DNA from: Actinacidiphila bryophytorum
GTDB taxonomy: Bacteria; Actinomycetota; Actinomycetes; Streptomycetales; Streptomycetaceae
NCBI RefSeq assembly: GCF_016916835.1
Contig: NZ_JAFFIX010000002.1
Span: 186,001-250,000 of the forward strand
Direction of reading: 5' to 3'
DNA length: 64,000 bases
Positions within the stretch are counted from its first letter, which is position 1, and every line of letters starts with the position of its first letter. Below the pieces are notes generated by a model. That model was given only the letters and a program-made list of their open reading frames with translations. It searched no databases and was not told the origin of the DNA. The position numbers were made by a program, and so were the translations under genes. Shown here piece after piece: positions 16,076 to 24,674 of this stretch.

Positions 16076-17566
16076 TCAGCTGCATGCGGCTCCGTTGAGG
16101 GTGAAGGAGCTGGGCGAGGTGTCGTCGGACGCCCAGGTGCCCTGGAAGCCGAAGTCGACTGTGCCTCCTGGGGCGATGGTGGAGTCGTAGTCGACGTTGG
16201 CGGCCTTCACGGTGGTGCCGGACTGGGTGACGGTGGCGTTCCAGGCGTTGGTGACCTTCTGGTCGCCGGGGAAGGAGAAGCCGAGCGTCCAGCCGTTGAC
16301 GGGTGTGGTGCCGGTGTTGGCGACGACGACGTCGGCGGTGAATCCGCCGGTCCACTCGTTCTTGGTGTAGGTCACGTGGCAACTGCCGCCGGTGCCGCCG
16401 GTCGTGCTACCGGTCGTCCCGCCCGTGGTGGTGGTCCCGCCGGTGGTCGTCGTCCCGCCCGTGGTGGTCGTTCCGCCGGTGGTCGTTCCGCCGGTGGTGC
16501 TGCCGCCGGCGCTCAGGGCGTTGACCACGGCGTTGTACGCGGGCTTGGGCTGGTAGTTGCTGTCGTACATGGTGGCCGCGCCGTAGCCGGGGAAGGTGCC
16601 GGGGATCCAGGAGTGGCCGTCGTCCACGCCCCACTGGCTCACGCCCACGCAGCGCGAGACCGCCAGGCAGTCGTTGACCACGGTGCCGTAGTCGTTGGCC
16701 TGCTGCTGGAGGGTGGAGCTGCTGGTCGGCAGCTGGATGCGGTCGTCCAGTTCGGTGATCGCCACGTCCAGGCCGAGGTTGGCGAAGCGCTGCATGTTGG
16801 CCAGCATCGACGAGGGGACCTGGCCGTCGATGAAGTGCGCCTCCAGACCGATGCCGCCCAGGGGTACGCCCTGGGCGACCATGGTCTGCGCCACGCTGTA
16901 GAGGGCGTCGCTCTTGGCGTTCTCGCCCTCGATGTTGTAGTCGTTGATGTACAGCTTGGCGTCCGGGTCCGCAGCGTGGGCGGTGCGGATCGCGTCGGCC
17001 AGGTAGTCGGAGCCCATCGCCTGGTAGAACACGTCCTGGCGCAGGGTGCCGTTCTCGTTGAACGGCTCGTTGATGACGTCCCAGGCGTAGATCTTGCCCT
17101 TGTAGTGGTTGACCTCGGTGGTGATGTGGGACTCCATCACGCCCTTGACCTGGTTCAGCGGCAGGCTGCTGACCCAGCTGGGCAGTTGGGAGTGCCAGAC
17201 CAGGTTGTGGCCGCGCACGCGGGCGCTGTGCCCCTGCGCCCAGTTGACGATCTGGTCGCCGGGGCCGAAGTTGTACGAGCCGTTGGACCGCTCGGTGGTG
17301 TCCCACTTCATCTCGTTGCCGGGGGTCACCATGTCGAACTGCGTGTTCGCGATGGCCATCTCGCCGCTGACGTTCAGGTCGCCGTCGGTCAGCGCGGTGC
17401 CGAAGTACTTGCCCTTCCCCTCGGCCAGTGACCGCAGCGGGGAAGCGGCCTGGGCGGGCGTGGCCGACACGACGGCCAGGGCCGTCGCGGCGACCGCGGC
17501 CACCGTGGCAGTGAGAGCACCCAAGCGGCGGTGCGGTGTTCGGAGCATGCGTATGCCCGATGTCAT
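16076..17566 (-). CDS. Secreted endo-1,4-beta-xylanase, GH10 + CBM2
   Basis: A 496-residue enzyme that cuts xylan backbones outside the cell. The ATG at 17566 has GGAGG six bases upstream; the signal peptide is cleaved near AQA-AS (40). GH10 spans about 45-350, with the acid/base Glu167 in DVINEP and the nucleophile Glu272 in ITELDD, and WHSQLP as a further GH10 signature. A Gly/Thr linker (about 355-395, TTGG repeats) leads to a CBM2 domain at the C-terminus (CHVTYTKNEWTGGF, VNGWTLGFSFP) with Trp residues that bind cellulose. Single-gene transcript. No CebR-type operator is seen upstream. Confidence 0.97.
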   Translation of the reverse strand: MTSGIRMLRTPHRRLGALTATVAAVAATALAVVSATPAQAASPLRSLAEGKGKYFGTALTDGDLNVSGEMAIANTQFDMVTPGNEMKWDTTERSNGSYNFGPGDQIVNWAQGHSARVRGHNLVWHSQLPSWVSSLPLNQVKGVMESHITTEVNHYKGKIYAWDVINEPFNENGTLRQDVFYQAMGSDYLADAIRTAHAADPDAKLYINDYNIEGENAKSDALYSVAQTMVAQGVPLGGIGLEAHFIDGQVPSSMLANMQRFANLGLDVAITELDDRIQLPTSSSTLQQQANDYGTVVNDCLAVSRCVGVSQWGVDDGHSWIPGTFPGYGAATMYDSNYQPKPAYNAVVNALSAGGSTTGGTTTGGTTTTGGTTTTGGTTTTGGTTGSTTGGTGGSCHVTYTKNEWTGGFTADVVVANTGTTPVNGWTLGFSFPGDQKVTNAWNATVTQSGTTVKAANVDYDSTIAPGGTVDFGFQGTWASDDTSPSSFTLNGAACS

Positions 17567-18306
17567 GACGGACCTCCATGTCTTCGTTGCGGAAAGTGTT
17601 CGGGCACGGGTCCGCGCCCATGGGGGCGGGCACGGCGGTGCCTGACGGGGTGTCACACGGGTGCCGGTGGCGGACGAGGGCGCGCGAGGCGGACGGCAGG
17701 GGGCACGAGGCAGGGGGCAGGCTTCGCGCGGCGGCCCTACGGGGTCCCCGCAGGACGCCGCCTTCCCCTACGCAGTGGCCCTCGGGTCAGCGGTAGGCCC
17801 TGGCTGGACGCCTGGTCCCTGCGAGCTTCCGGGCGCAATGGATGAAGGCTGCATTGTTCTGTTCCTCGAATACGTGGGGGGACCAAGGTGACAGAGAGTG
17901 CGCGGCCGTTCGAGACCGACCGTCGGCTGGGACGCACCGCGGTTCGGGGCGTGGGGCACCCCTTCGGTGGGCTCTGGCCGCGAATCACGACCCAGCGACA
18001 TGGGATGAATGTATAGAGAGAACCGGGGCGCAGTCCATACCGGCGGACACCGGGAGGGGCTCAGGAGACTGGTGGGGTGGCCATGGCTGATGGGTGCCGC
18101 CCGGCGTGCCGCCGGTGGTCGACCGGGTTCGTTCGGATACCTCACAGGTGGGATGTCGTGATGGGGGCGAGCGCGAGTCCGGTCCGGACTCCGGTGGCTT
18201 TGCCAGGTCTTTGCAATCTGCTCCGCCGCTGCTCCGTCTTCCAGTCGATCCGTAACGCAGCCCGACGCGTGAGAGCGCGGTCGGACCGACGAAAGAGGGC
18301 GATTCC
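17567..18306. other. Divergent intergenic region, 740 bp, no gene
   Basis: Lies between the xylanase (minus) and the sortase-substrate gene (plus). Short open frames on both strands lack ribosome sites and Streptomyces third-position bias. It must hold both promoters; no CebR palindrome (TGGGAGCGCTCCCA) and no convincing repeat was seen. Confidence 0.5.
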
Positions 18307-18645
18307 ATGCGCCGAACCACCCTGAGCGCCTTGGCACTCGCGTGCACCGCCGTGCTGGCGAGCGCCGTGCCCGCACTGGCCGACGGGGCGTCCCCCACTC
18401 CCACGACGACCACGGCACCGCGCACATCGACCGCGGCTCCGGCGCCGACGCCCGCAACCGCCCGGCCGGCGAAGCCGGGCCAGGTCGTCGCCGTGCCGAG
18501 GGGCGCCGCCGACACCGGTGTGGCGCCGGTGGCGTCGCACTCCGGCACCGACGGCGGCCTGATCGGCGGGAGTGCCGCGCTGGTCCTGGCGATCGGCGGC
18601 GGCGCGGTGCTCGTCGTGCGGCGGAGGCGGGCGGCCGGGGCGTGA
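18307..18645 (+). CDS. Small surface protein, probable class F sortase substrate
   Basis: A 112-residue protein: signal peptide (MRRTTLSALALACTAVLASA, cleavage near ALA-DG), a Pro/Thr-rich stalk (35-60), a possible sorting signal AADTG near residue 68, a hydrophobic helix (GGSAALVLAIGGGAVLVV) and an Arg tail (RRRRAAGA). This is the layout of a sortase-anchored protein, although the motif is not a canonical LPxTG or LAxTG. AGAGG lies eight bases before the ATG. Its stop overlaps the sortase start as GTGA, so the two are translated together. Confidence 0.75.
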   Translation: MRRTTLSALALACTAVLASAVPALADGASPTPTTTTAPRTSTAAPAPTPATARPAKPGQVVAVPRGAADTGVAPVASHSGTDGGLIGGSAALVLAIGGGAVLVVRRRRAAGA

Positions 18646-19280
18646 CCTCGCTGTCCAGGCGGGCGTTCGCCACGGCTGCGACAGCCGCGGCGGCTGCGCT
18701 GCTCGCCGGCTGCGGCGGCCACCAGGCAGGCAATGCCGCGACCGTACGCCCCCGGAGCGCGTCACCGTCGGCTCGCCCTGCGGCGAAGACGGCGAAGGCG
18801 GCGAAGACGGTGCAGGCACTGGAGCGTTCGGTGCCGGTCCGGCTGCAGATCCCGGCGATCGGGGTCGACACCCCGGTCATGCAGCTGGGGTTGGCCGCGG
18901 ACGGCACCGTCGAGGTCCCGCCGATCACGGCGCACGACCGTGCCGGCTGGTACCGGAACTCGCCGACGCCGGGCCAGACCGGCCCGTCGGTGATCCTCGC
19001 CCACGTCACGGTCGGCCGTTACGGGGACGGGGTCTTCCGCGACCTCGCGCGGCTGCGCCAGGGCGACCGGATCACCGCGCGCCTGGAGGACGGCGCGGTC
19101 CCGGAGTTCACCGTCACCGCCGTACGCACCGTCGCCAAGTCGGACTTCCCGACGGACGCGGTATACGGCGACGTGGACCGTCCCGAACTGCGGCTGATCA
19201 CCTGCGGCGGCCCGCGCAAGGGCAGCGGCTACCTCGACAACGTGATCGTCTTCGCCGCACTGACCTCGACGAGTTCCTGA
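18642..19280 (+). CDS. Class F sortase with lipobox
   Basis: A 212-residue sortase. The GTG at 18642 overlaps the upstream stop. The N-terminus reads SRRAFATAATAAAAALLAGC, a lipoprotein-type signal with a lipobox Cys near residue 23, so the enzyme may be lipid-anchored rather than held by a transmembrane helix. The sortase core (about 60-210) has the His motif ILAHV and the active-site LRLITCGGPR (Cys about 191, Arg about 195). Class F sortases are an actinobacterial group with few known substrates; the coupled upstream gene is the obvious candidate. Confidence 0.88.
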   Translation: MTSLSRRAFATAATAAAAALLAGCGGHQAGNAATVRPRSASPSARPAAKTAKAAKTVQALERSVPVRLQIPAIGVDTPVMQLGLAADGTVEVPPITAHDRAGWYRNSPTPGQTGPSVILAHVTVGRYGDGVFRDLARLRQGDRITARLEDGAVPEFTVTAVRTVAKSDFPTDAVYGDVDRPELRLITCGGPRKGSGYLDNVIVFAALTSTSS

Positions 19281-19401
19281 CCCGCACCCCCGGGGATCCC
19301 TGGCCGCCTGCCCCTGCCGTACGCCGGCGGCCCGGGATCCCCTCCGCACGACGCACGAGGCACGCACCTGCTCGACCAGTGCCACCACGACATGGAGAGC
19401 G

Positions 19402-19893
19402 TTGAACCGGTCCCGCGAGACGGCAGCGTCCGAGCTGTACATCGCCTTCTACCCACGCCTCGCCGGCTGGTGCCGCCGCCTGGTCGACGATGACGAGACG
19501 GCCCACGAGATCGCCTCCGAGGCGTTCATGCGGCTCTGGGCGCGCTGGACGGCCGTGGCGGAGCCGCGCGGATTCCTCTACGTCACCGTGACCAATCTCG
19601 TCCGGGACCACTGGCGCAAGCTGGAACGCGAACGCCGGGCCGTCCACCGCGCCACCACGGAAGCCGCCGTCCGGCAGCCGGCGGAACAGGCTGACCCGTC
19701 CCTGCGCATGCTCGTGCAGTCGCTGCCTGAACGCCTGCGGGTGCCCATCCTGCTGCACTACTACGCTGACCTCCCGATCCGGGAGATATCCCTGCTCACC
19801 GGCCGCAGGGAAGGGACCGTGATGGCCGACCTCCACGCGGCCAGGGAACTGCTCCGCGCCCATCTGAGGAGAAGCCTTGATCACCCGGCCTGA
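19402..19893 (+). CDS. ECF-type RNA polymerase sigma factor
   Basis: A 163-residue sigma-70 family protein. Region 2 (about 10-75) includes SEAFMRLWARW; region 4 (about 100-160) includes LPERLRVPILLHYYADLPIREISLLTG, with the recognition helix near GTVMADLHAAR. The start is TTG at 19402 with GGAGAG close by; no other start is in frame nearby. Its 3' end overlaps the next gene by 17 bases, so a membrane partner is co-translated, the usual layout for sigma/anti-sigma pairs. Confidence 0.85.
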   Translation: MNRSRETAASELYIAFYPRLAGWCRRLVDDDETAHEIASEAFMRLWARWTAVAEPRGFLYVTVTNLVRDHWRKLERERRAVHRATTEAAVRQPAEQADPSLRMLVQSLPERLRVPILLHYYADLPIREISLLTGRREGTVMADLHAARELLRAHLRRSLDHPA

Positions 19894-20377
19894 CGACGGT
19901 CACGACTTCGACCCCGATGACCCCCTGACCGTTCTGCTGCGGCCCGACCCCGACTACCTCGCCCTGACACCCGGCCGCTACGAGCAGCTCCGCCGCGGTG
20001 CGGCCCGGCGCAGAATGCTCCGCGTCGCCGTCGGCGTCGGCCTGTCCGGCGTCGTCGCCGCCCTCGTCGCGCTGCCGCTGTACCTGGCAGAGCCCGGCTC
20101 ACCCGCCGCGCCGGTGACCCCGCTCGCCCCGCCCCCCGCCGGCAGGCCCTCGACCGGACCCACGTCGTCGCTGCCGACGCCCGCACCCGCCACGACCCGG
20201 CCCACGAAGGACGCCACGGCCCGTTCCACGACCCGCCCCACGGCCACGCCCGGCGCCCCGACCACCGCCGTACCGACCGCCGCGGCCCCGCCGCGGACGA
20301 CACCCACCCCCACGACGACCGCCCCTCCGCGCACGGGAGGAGCGCCGGCACCCCGCATGATGGACCCGAGGCGGTGA
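19877..20377 (+). CDS. Single-pass membrane protein, probable partner of the ECF sigma factor
   Basis: A 166-residue protein starting at TTG 19877 with AGGAGAAG two bases upstream. The N-terminal 45 residues are acidic then basic and cytoplasmic, one transmembrane helix follows (about 48-68, VAVGVGLSGVVAALVALPLYL), and the rest is a Pro/Thr-rich external stalk. No ZAS (HxxxCxxC) anti-sigma motif is present. The role as anti-sigma is inferred from position and topology only. Confidence 0.7.
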   Translation: MITRPDDGHDFDPDDPLTVLLRPDPDYLALTPGRYEQLRRGAARRRMLRVAVGVGLSGVVAALVALPLYLAEPGSPAAPVTPLAPPPAGRPSTGPTSSLPTPAPATTRPTKDATARSTTRPTATPGAPTTAVPTAAAPPRTTPTPTTTAPPRTGGAPAPRMMDPRR

Positions 20378-20509
20378 GGGACTTCGGCAGTCAGCAGCAG
20401 GCGCTGCAAGGTTTTCGCAAGGGTACGGACAGGGTTCCGTCCCGGCTGTCGGGCATCCCGACGCTGGGCGCCAGGTTGGTTGCCCGGAGCGAGGAACCTG
20501 GGGGATGCC

Positions 20510-21748
20510 GTGTCAGCCTTACGAGCGATCGGGCAGGTGCCGGGCGTGCAGCAGCGCCAGTATCTGACGGTTGTCGGTTGCAGGAAAGTGCTTGTGGTGG
20601 CGCACACCGTCACGTACGTGCAGCGGCTGCTGGACGTACTGGCGCTGCTGGAAGGGGACTTCCGGGTGCAGGTGGTCTTCACCGCGCCTCCGCACGTGTT
20701 CGGGGACGAGGTGCCCGCGCTGCTGGCGCGGCTGGGGTGCGCCGTGGTGCCGTGGGACGAGGCCGTACGGATGGAGTTCGACCTCGCGCTGGCCGCGGGG
20801 CGGTTGGGCGTCGAAAGGTTGCGGGCGCCGCTGGTCACGGTGCCGCACGGGGCGGCGTATCTGAAGCGGGTGGTCGGCACCGAGCACCCGGGGGTCGCCG
20901 GGTTGCGGCGGCTCGATCTGATGCCCGCGGGTCGGCTGCCCGCGGCCGTCGTGCTGCCGCACCGGGACGAGCTGCGCGAGCTGCGGCGCAGCTGCCCCGA
21001 GGCGGTGGCCTGCGCGGAGGTGGTCGGGGACCCGGTGCACGACCGGATCACCGCGAGTCTCCCGCTGCGCCCGGCCTTCCGGCGCGCGCTGGGGCTGGCG
21101 GAGGGCCAGACGCTGGTGGTCGCGGCCTCGACGTGGGGGCCGTGGTCGTCCTTCAGCCGTTTCGACGCGCTGCTGCCCCGGCTGATGGGTGAACTGCCGC
21201 GCGACACGCACCGGGTGGCCGTCCTCATGCACCCGAACGTGTACTCGGGGCACGGGGCGTGGCAGGTCCGTTCGTGGTTGGCGCGCTGCCGGCAGGCGGG
21301 CATCGCGCTCGTGCCGCCCGACGCGGACTGGCGGAGCATGCTGGTCGCCGCCGACGTGGTGATCGGTGACCACGGGTCGTCGTCCGTGTACGCGACGTTG
21401 ACGGAGGCGGCGCTTCTGCTGGCCGGGCCGCCGGCGCAGGAGGTCAACCCGGCGTCGCCGGCCGCGGCGCTCGCCCTCGCCGTTCCCGCGCTGTCGCCCG
21501 GGCACCCGCTGCTCGACCAGCTGGAGTACGCCGCCGCAGAGCACCGGGACGGCGAACGGCGGCGCGAGCGTGCGGCGGTGGCCGCGCGCATCACGTCGGA
21601 ACCCGGGCTCTTCGCACGGAAGATGCGCGCGCTGATGTACCGGGTGATGGGCCTGGGCAGCCCCGCGCACCCGGCGGTGACCAGGCTGCTGCCGGAGCCT
21701 CCCGGGTGGGAGGAACTGGTGTGGGGCACGCAGCGGGAGTCGGCGTGA
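20510..21748 (+). CDS. GT-B / CDP-glycerol glycerophosphotransferase-like protein with TTA codon
   Basis: A 412-residue cytoplasmic protein with GT-B character: an N-terminal Rossmann-like half (KVLVVAHTVTYVQRLLDVLALL), a middle VVGDPVHDRI and a C-terminal nucleotide-binding half with VLMHPNVYSGHG and ADVVIGDHGSSSVYA, the last resembling the motifs of CDP-glycerol or mannosyl/capsule transferases. The start at GTG 20510 follows GGGGGA. Codon 4 is TTA (20519-20521), so expression probably needs bldA tRNA. The stop overlaps the next start as GTGA. The substrate is unknown. Confidence 0.65.
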   Translation: MSALRAIGQVPGVQQRQYLTVVGCRKVLVVAHTVTYVQRLLDVLALLEGDFRVQVVFTAPPHVFGDEVPALLARLGCAVVPWDEAVRMEFDLALAAGRLGVERLRAPLVTVPHGAAYLKRVVGTEHPGVAGLRRLDLMPAGRLPAAVVLPHRDELRELRRSCPEAVACAEVVGDPVHDRITASLPLRPAFRRALGLAEGQTLVVAASTWGPWSSFSRFDALLPRLMGELPRDTHRVAVLMHPNVYSGHGAWQVRSWLARCRQAGIALVPPDADWRSMLVAADVVIGDHGSSSVYATLTEAALLLAGPPAQEVNPASPAAALALAVPALSPGHPLLDQLEYAAAEHRDGERRRERAAVAARITSEPGLFARKMRALMYRVMGLGSPAHPAVTRLLPEPPGWEELVWGTQRESA

Positions 21749-22398
21749 ACGGCTTCGTCGTCGTCACGCGCCGCACCGCCTGCCACGCCGGCGGGCCGGC
21801 GGGCGTGGACGTCACCTTGCGCTGGGGCCTGCGCGCCCTCGCCCTGACGGCCGCCCCGCACCGGGCCGCCGGGACGGCGCCGGCCGCGCACGTACTCGAC
21901 GAGCATGTCGCCGTGGACGCCGATACGTGCACGGACCGGCGGTTGGCCGCCTGCGCCGACGTGGTGACGGCGAACGTACCCCGGCCCGCGGGCCAGGCGT
22001 GGCGGGCGCTGGAAGCCCTCCGGGCCGGGCACCCGGGGGCCGCACTCACCGCGGTGGCGCTGGCGGGCGGCGGCTGGGCGGTGGCCTGTGCCCGCCACCC
22101 GGCCGCCTTCACCGCCGCCCGGGGCGCGGACCACCACCCGCTGGTCCCGTCCTGCCTGCACGCCTGCCTGGTGGCGGGCGTCCCGCCGGACCTGCTGGCG
22201 GGGGCGGACCTGGCCGTCAGGGCGCGTCCGGCGCCGCGTCCGCCCCTTCGTACGAGCCCGAGTCCGAGCCCGCATCCGTGCCCGAGCCAGCATCCGTGCC
22301 CGAGCCAGCATCCGAGTCCGACGCCGATTCCGATCCCGACCCCGACTCCCCTGCGCCGACCCGCTCCCGCACCCGGCGGGCATCCGCAGGGCTGGTGA
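21745..22398 (+). CDS. Unknown protein coupled to the GT-B-like gene; C-terminus overlaps the convergent gene
   Basis: A 217-residue protein starting at GTG 21745 in a GTGA overlap, which suggests co-translation with the GT-B-like gene. Residues 1-150 are Ala-rich alpha/beta without a recognised family. From about residue 165 it becomes a Pro/Ser low-complexity tail (PSPSPHPCPSQ repeats) because it runs through an 18-bp tandem repeat shared with the convergent STAND gene. About 180 bases of overlap between two convergent genes is unusual; the tail may be non-essential or one of the two genes may end earlier. Confidence 0.5.
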   Translation: MNGFVVVTRRTACHAGGPAGVDVTLRWGLRALALTAAPHRAAGTAPAAHVLDEHVAVDADTCTDRRLAACADVVTANVPRPAGQAWRALEALRAGHPGAALTAVALAGGGWAVACARHPAAFTAARGADHHPLVPSCLHACLVAGVPPDLLAGADLAVRARPAPRPPLRTSPSPSPHPCPSQHPCPSQHPSPTPIPIPTPTPLRRPAPAPGGHPQGW

Positions 22399-24463
22399 TC
22401 TCGTAGCAGGCCAGCGCCCGCGTCAGCAGGTCCGCCGCACCGCGGTGGTCACCGTGTTCGCGGGCGCTGTCGCCGAGCATCTCCAGGGCGCGGCCCTGCC
22501 AGTACGTCGCCCCCGAGGCGGTGAAGACGGCGAGCGCCTCCCGCAGCCGGGAGGTGCCGCCCTCGTGGTGGCCGCCGAGCACGAGTGCCCGGCCGAGGAA
22601 GGCGAGGGCGCGGGCGGCGTCGTGGGGGTCGTCGACTGCGGCGAGCGTCTGCTGCGCCTGCGAGAAGTAGCCCGCGGCCTGCTCAGGGCGGCCCGCCGCG
22701 AGGGCCGTCTCGCCCAGGACGGTACGGGCCAGCGCCGCGCCGCGCGGGTAACCGCAGGCCTCCCACACCGTGATGGCCCGGCGCAGATACGGTGCCGCGA
22801 CCGCGGGCCTGCCCGCCTCCCGGTGGCTGCGGCCGATACCGAGCAGCGCCTGGCCTTCGCCCCTGCTGTCGCCCGCGGCACGGGCGGCCTCAAGCGCCAG
22901 CGCGTACCGGGCGATGGCCGCGTCGTAACGCCCCACCACGTTGAGCCCGTTGGCACCGGACGTGAGCATCTGCCGCTCAGCGCGCGGGTTCGCGTCATTG
23001 CGGGCGGCGGCGAGCCCGATGTCGTGGGCCTCCAGCCACAGGTCGTAGTGGCGCAAACGGAGGAAGAACGGCCACATGGCGTCGGCAAGTTGCCAGGCGA
23101 GGGTGTGCCAGCCGCGGTCGGCGGCCGACTTCATGGCGGCCATGAGGTCGAGGTGGTGGGCGTCCAGCCACTGCAGGGCTGCGGTGTCGTCGGTGAACGG
23201 CACGGGCAGGCCCGGCGGGTAGCGGTAGTCGCGGGGCAGCACCCGGTGGGTCGGCGTCAGGCGCTCCTCCGCTGCGGTCGCGGTGTGCAGGAGCCAGTCG
23301 CAGAGCCGCCGCAGGGTCGCCTCGGGGCCGCCGTCGCTGCTGTCGGCGGCCCCCAGGGCCTGCGCGTGTAAGCGGACCAGGTCGTGGAAGCGGTACGTGC
23401 CCGGGCCGGTGGCCTCGACCAGGTTGGCCTCCACGAGGGCGTCGATGCGCTGTGCCGTCCAGCGCAGCGGCTTGGCGCAGGCGGCCGCCGCGGCGAGGGT
23501 GTCGAAGGCGGCAGGCAGCGGGAGTTGGCCGAGCCGCCGGTAGAGCAGGGCCGAGTCGGCGTCGAGGACGGCGTAGGACGCGTCCAGGGCCTTGTTCACG
23601 GTGACCTCCCCTTCGATGTCGAGTGCCGCCAGCCCGTCGGCGTCGGGGGCCAGAGCCTCGGCGAGCGCGGCGACGGGCTGCCCTGGCCGGGAGGCGAGGC
23701 GGGCGGAGGCCAGGCACACCGCGAGCGGCAGGCCCGCGCACAGGTCCACCACCCGGTGGGCGTCGGCGAGTTCGCCGGAGACCCGGTCCGCACCGATGCC
23801 GAGCGCGAGCAACTCGACGCCGTCGGCCGCGTCGAAGCCCTGGAGGCGGTGGAAGAGGGCGCCGTCCAGGCCCAGTCCGCTCAGCCGGCGGCGGCTGGTG
23901 ACCACGGCCAGGCTGCCGGGGCCGGCCGGCAGCAGGGGGCGTATCTGCGCTGCGGTGAAGGCGTTGTCGAGGACGACGGCGACCTTCAGGCCGGCCGACC
24001 GCGAACGCCACTCCGCCGTCTGCTCCGCGAGGTCGGCCGGCACCGAGGACGCGCCGAGCGAGCGCAGGAAGCGGCCCAGGACCTCGCCCGCGAGGGCCGG
24101 CCCCTCGTCGGTGTGGCCGCGCAGGTCGGCGTAGAGCACACCGCCGGGGAAGTCGGCCGTGCGGGCGCCGAGCCAGTAGGAGACCAGGGTGGTCTTGCCG
24201 ATGCCGGCCGGGCCGTTGACCACGATGAGCGGCAGCGCGGCGGCCGGGCCGCCGTGCCGTGCCAGCAGGTGGTCGAGGGCCGCCAGATCGGCCGTCCGGT
24301 TGATGAAGTGGCCGGGGACGGGCGGGAGTTGCCGGGGCACCGGTCTGGCCGGGGCGTGGATGTGGACGCCGCCTTGCACGTCCCTGGCCTGGATGGTGAC
24401 CCCGGTCAGCTGCGCGTCTCCCGCGATGCTGTTGCGGTGTCCGCCGTGCGGTGAACCGTCCAT
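22217..24463 (-). CDS. STAND-type NB-ARC ATPase with TPR repeats
   Basis: A 748-residue signal-transduction NTPase. The N-terminus (SIAGDAQLTGVTIQARDVQGGVHIH) is the small leader common to Streptomyces STAND proteins. The P-loop is NGPAGIGKT (83-91), with Walker B-like VAVVLDNA and VVTSRRR downstream. TPR-like helices fill about 480-700. The tail (about 705-748) is a Gly/Ser/Asp/Glu repeat (SGSGSESASDSDAG). No DNA-binding domain is seen, so it may act through protein contacts. Start at ATG 24463 (GGGGG upstream); ATG 24481 is an alternative. It has a TTA Leu codon at 23371-23369, so it is a bldA candidate. It is divergent from the AfsR-type regulator. Confidence 0.85.
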   Translation of the reverse strand: MDGSPHGGHRNSIAGDAQLTGVTIQARDVQGGVHIHAPARPVPRQLPPVPGHFINRTADLAALDHLLARHGGPAAALPLIVVNGPAGIGKTTLVSYWLGARTADFPGGVLYADLRGHTDEGPALAGEVLGRFLRSLGASSVPADLAEQTAEWRSRSAGLKVAVVLDNAFTAAQIRPLLPAGPGSLAVVTSRRRLSGLGLDGALFHRLQGFDAADGVELLALGIGADRVSGELADAHRVVDLCAGLPLAVCLASARLASRPGQPVAALAEALAPDADGLAALDIEGEVTVNKALDASYAVLDADSALLYRRLGQLPLPAAFDTLAAAAACAKPLRWTAQRIDALVEANLVEATGPGTYRFHDLVRLHAQALGAADSSDGGPEATLRRLCDWLLHTATAAEERLTPTHRVLPRDYRYPPGLPVPFTDDTAALQWLDAHHLDLMAAMKSAADRGWHTLAWQLADAMWPFFLRLRHYDLWLEAHDIGLAAARNDANPRAERQMLTSGANGLNVVGRYDAAIARYALALEAARAAGDSRGEGQALLGIGRSHREAGRPAVAAPYLRRAITVWEACGYPRGAALARTVLGETALAAGRPEQAAGYFSQAQQTLAAVDDPHDAARALAFLGRALVLGGHHEGGTSRLREALAVFTASGATYWQGRALEMLGDSAREHGDHRGAADLLTRALACYEITSPADARRVRERVGAGESGSGSESASDSDAGSGTDAGSGTDAGSDSGSYEGADAAPDAP
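22273..22308. repeat. 18-bp tandem repeat in overlapping 3' ends
   Basis: The unit CATCCGTGCCCGAGCCAG is repeated exactly at 22273-22290 and 22291-22308, with a degenerate third start at 22309. It encodes low-complexity tails on both strands. Confidence 0.7.
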
Positions 24464-24674
24464 CTGCGCCCCCTTGTCCATCCCGGGCACCGCACACACC
24501 GACCGGACACCGATCGCTATGCGCATATGCCGGAGTCATCTTCATGCGTGCCAAGCGCACATCCGCGCCGTGACGGCCGTAATCCGGCCAGGCCGTTCCC
24601 CCTCCCTGGTGACCGAGCACATGCACATGTCATGCTCATCATCAGGTACGGGGCCAGCGGGGAGGGGAGCGCTG

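Noticed and set aside
17567-17620. Xylanase operator near GGAAAGTGTTC
   Set aside because: The palindrome is too imperfect, and no CebR or BxlR consensus was found.
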